64,000 nt of DNA from Spartinivicinus marinus (GTDB lineage: Bacteria; Pseudomonadota; Gammaproteobacteria; Pseudomonadales; Zooshikellaceae). The notes under the pieces are model-generated. The model was not told where the DNA came from. It searched no databases and worked only from the letters and a program-made list of their open reading frames with translations. A program made the translations under genes and the position numbers. Shown in pieces: positions 63,027 through 64,000 of the stretch. The stretch spans positions 4,856,501 through 4,920,500 of the forward strand of contig NZ_JAPJZK010000001.1 in assembly GCF_026309355.1 (NCBI RefSeq), given 5' to 3'. Position 1 is the first letter of the stretch. Each line of letters opens with the position of its first letter.

Positions 63027-64000
63027 TGTCGCGGTGCATCCACTTGCACAAGTAACTCTTGCAGCGCTTGGTCAGCGGTCACCCCTTCTAGCTCACGGTC
63101 GGCGCTTAGTAATACTCTATGACGAAGAATAGGTAGAGCCAGAGTTTTGATGTCATCTGGAGTAATAAAATATCTCCCACTTAATAATGCATTGGCTTTT
63201 GCTGCCTGAACAATAAATAAACTGGCCCTTGGTCCAGCCCCTCTTGCAATACCCGGCCAGTCACGGGTAGTACGAACGATACGTACCGCATAATCCAATA
63301 CACTGGTATCTGTAGTGACTTGGTTAGTCATTTGTTGCAAATTAATCACTGCTTGTGCTGATAAGATAGGTTTGACTTGTGCCAGATAGTCTTCTTTAGA
63401 AGGAGCTGATAACTGAGTCACCATTGCTAACTCTTGGTCTGCGGCAGGATAATTAATAAATACCTTCATCATAAACCGATCAAGTTCAGCTTCTGGTAAT
63501 GGATAAGTCCCTTCTTGTTCAATAGGGTTTTGAGTTGCTAACACCATAAAAGGTGCTGATACTGCAAATGAGTCTCCTTCAATGGTAACTTGTTTTTCTT
63601 GCATGACTTCCAATAAAGCTGCTTGAGTTTTCGCTGGAGCACGGTTGATTTCATCTGCTAATAATAAATTGGTAAATACGGGGCCTTTACGAATTTCAAA
63701 TTCTCTGGATTGCATATTAAACAGTGCATGGCCAGTAATATCAGTGGGCATTAAATCAGGCGTGAATTGAATCCGACTAAAATGGCCATTAAATGTTTTG
63801 GCTAGTGAGCGGACTAATAATGTTTTTCCTAAACCTGGGACCCCTTCAATTAAAATATGACCACCTGCTAGCAGCCCAATTAATACTTGATTAATAACCT
63901 CCGGCTGGCCAATAACCACCTTATTCAATTGTTGTTGAATTTGTTGGGTTAGCTCATAGGCTTTGGTTTGTTCCAGTGTGGCGTTAGGTGTTTGTGTCAT
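63023..64000 (-). CDS. MoxR-type AAA+ ATPase, 5' end at window edge
   Basis: A 325-residue ATPase from ATG 63998-64000, at the very edge of the window, so an upstream start cannot be excluded. Walker A is GVPGLGKT (53-60), Walker B LLADEINRAPAKTQAALLEV (about 112-130), and sensor 1 is in MVLATQNPIEQEGTYPLPEA, all typical of MoxR. The C-terminal AAA lid 2 has RGAGPRASLFIVQAAKANAL. MoxR proteins are chaperone-like ATPases paired with DUF58/VWA proteins. Here moxR is the upstream partner of the DUF58 gene in a coupled operon. Confidence 0.92.
   Translation of the reverse strand: MTQTPNATLEQTKAYELTQQIQQQLNKVVIGQPEVINQVLIGLLAGGHILIEGVPGLGKTLLVRSLAKTFNGHFSRIQFTPDLMPTDITGHALFNMQSREFEIRKGPVFTNLLLADEINRAPAKTQAALLEVMQEKQVTIEGDSFAVSAPFMVLATQNPIEQEGTYPLPEAELDRFMMKVFINYPAADQELAMVTQLSAPSKEDYLAQVKPILSAQAVINLQQMTNQVTTDTSVLDYAVRIVRTTRDWPGIARGAGPRASLFIVQAAKANALLSGRYFITPDDIKTLALPILRHRVLLSADRELEGVTADQALQELLVQVDAPRQ

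Noticed and set aside
1-64000. CRISPR arrays, tRNA or rRNA genes
   Set aside because: No regularly spaced direct repeats, cloverleaf sequences or rRNA signatures were recognised by reading; a covariance-model scan would be needed to exclude small RNAs.

Overview
The window looks like the chromosome of an AT-rich marine gammaproteobacterium. The household genes (HspQ, YajL, DUF2244, YlxP/DUF503, an OprD-type porin, glutaryl-CoA dehydrogenase, a RimO remnant) are gammaproteobacterial in type. A genus in the Oceanospirillales such as Zooshikella or Spartinivicinus is my guess from overall style, not something the sequence proves. No rRNA, tRNA or CRISPR array was recognised.

Region 1 (about 1.2-17.0 kb) is a graveyard of nested insertion sequences. 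The two halves of one IS1595-type element, with matching terminal repeats at 1721-1745 and 11048-11071, bracket a stack of later arrivals. An IS3 element (2168-5235, target duplication AATT) carries a group II intron inside its transposase gene. A truncated IS66 tnpC is split by a second IS3 element (5396-10378, duplication TTATC). That IS3 element is in turn split by a second IS66 element (6021-9212, duplication GAAGTATT), which carries a DUF3144 passenger gene and an inverted tnpC. To the right lie an acyltransferase killed by one amber codon, an IS4 relic invaded by an IS200-type element, and a third IS3 element invaded by an IS982 element.

Region 2 (17.0-37.6 kb) is a surface polysaccharide (O-antigen or capsule) locus. 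A consensus ops/JUMPstart element at 18416-18427 precedes rmlBADC (dTDP-L-rhamnose), an ABC-2 exporter (wzm/wzt with a substrate-binding C-terminal domain), a 1124-residue FkbM methyltransferase-GT2-GT4 fusion, an acyltransferase, a GT2 glycosyltransferase, a sugar-nucleotide epimerase and a WbpM/CapD-like dehydratase. The WbpM-like gene occurs twice as near-identical copies about 4.7 kb apart. Between them are an unknown secreted protein on the opposite strand and an eroded IS4 relic. A reverse-strand initiating sugar-phosphate transferase lies at the left edge. The layout suggests an ABC-exported, rhamnose-containing glycan capped or decorated by methylation and acylation.

Region 3 (37.6-64.0 kb) is ordinary chromosome with few signs of transfer. 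It holds a RimO remnant, an alpha/beta hydrolase, an EamA transporter, a MITE-like repeat, yajL, an OmpA-family protein, hspQ, and small conserved genes. Next comes a secreted zinc metalloprotease with a separately encoded, prodomain-like partner. A LysR/glutaryl-CoA dehydrogenase pair is followed by a fused E1 alpha/beta dehydrogenase, a FabD-like protein and an extended peptide deformylase homologue. The rest is an 861-residue orphan, GlsB, a secreted PI-PLC-like enzyme, an OprD porin, a haem-motif diguanylate cyclase, and DUF58/MoxR at the right edge.
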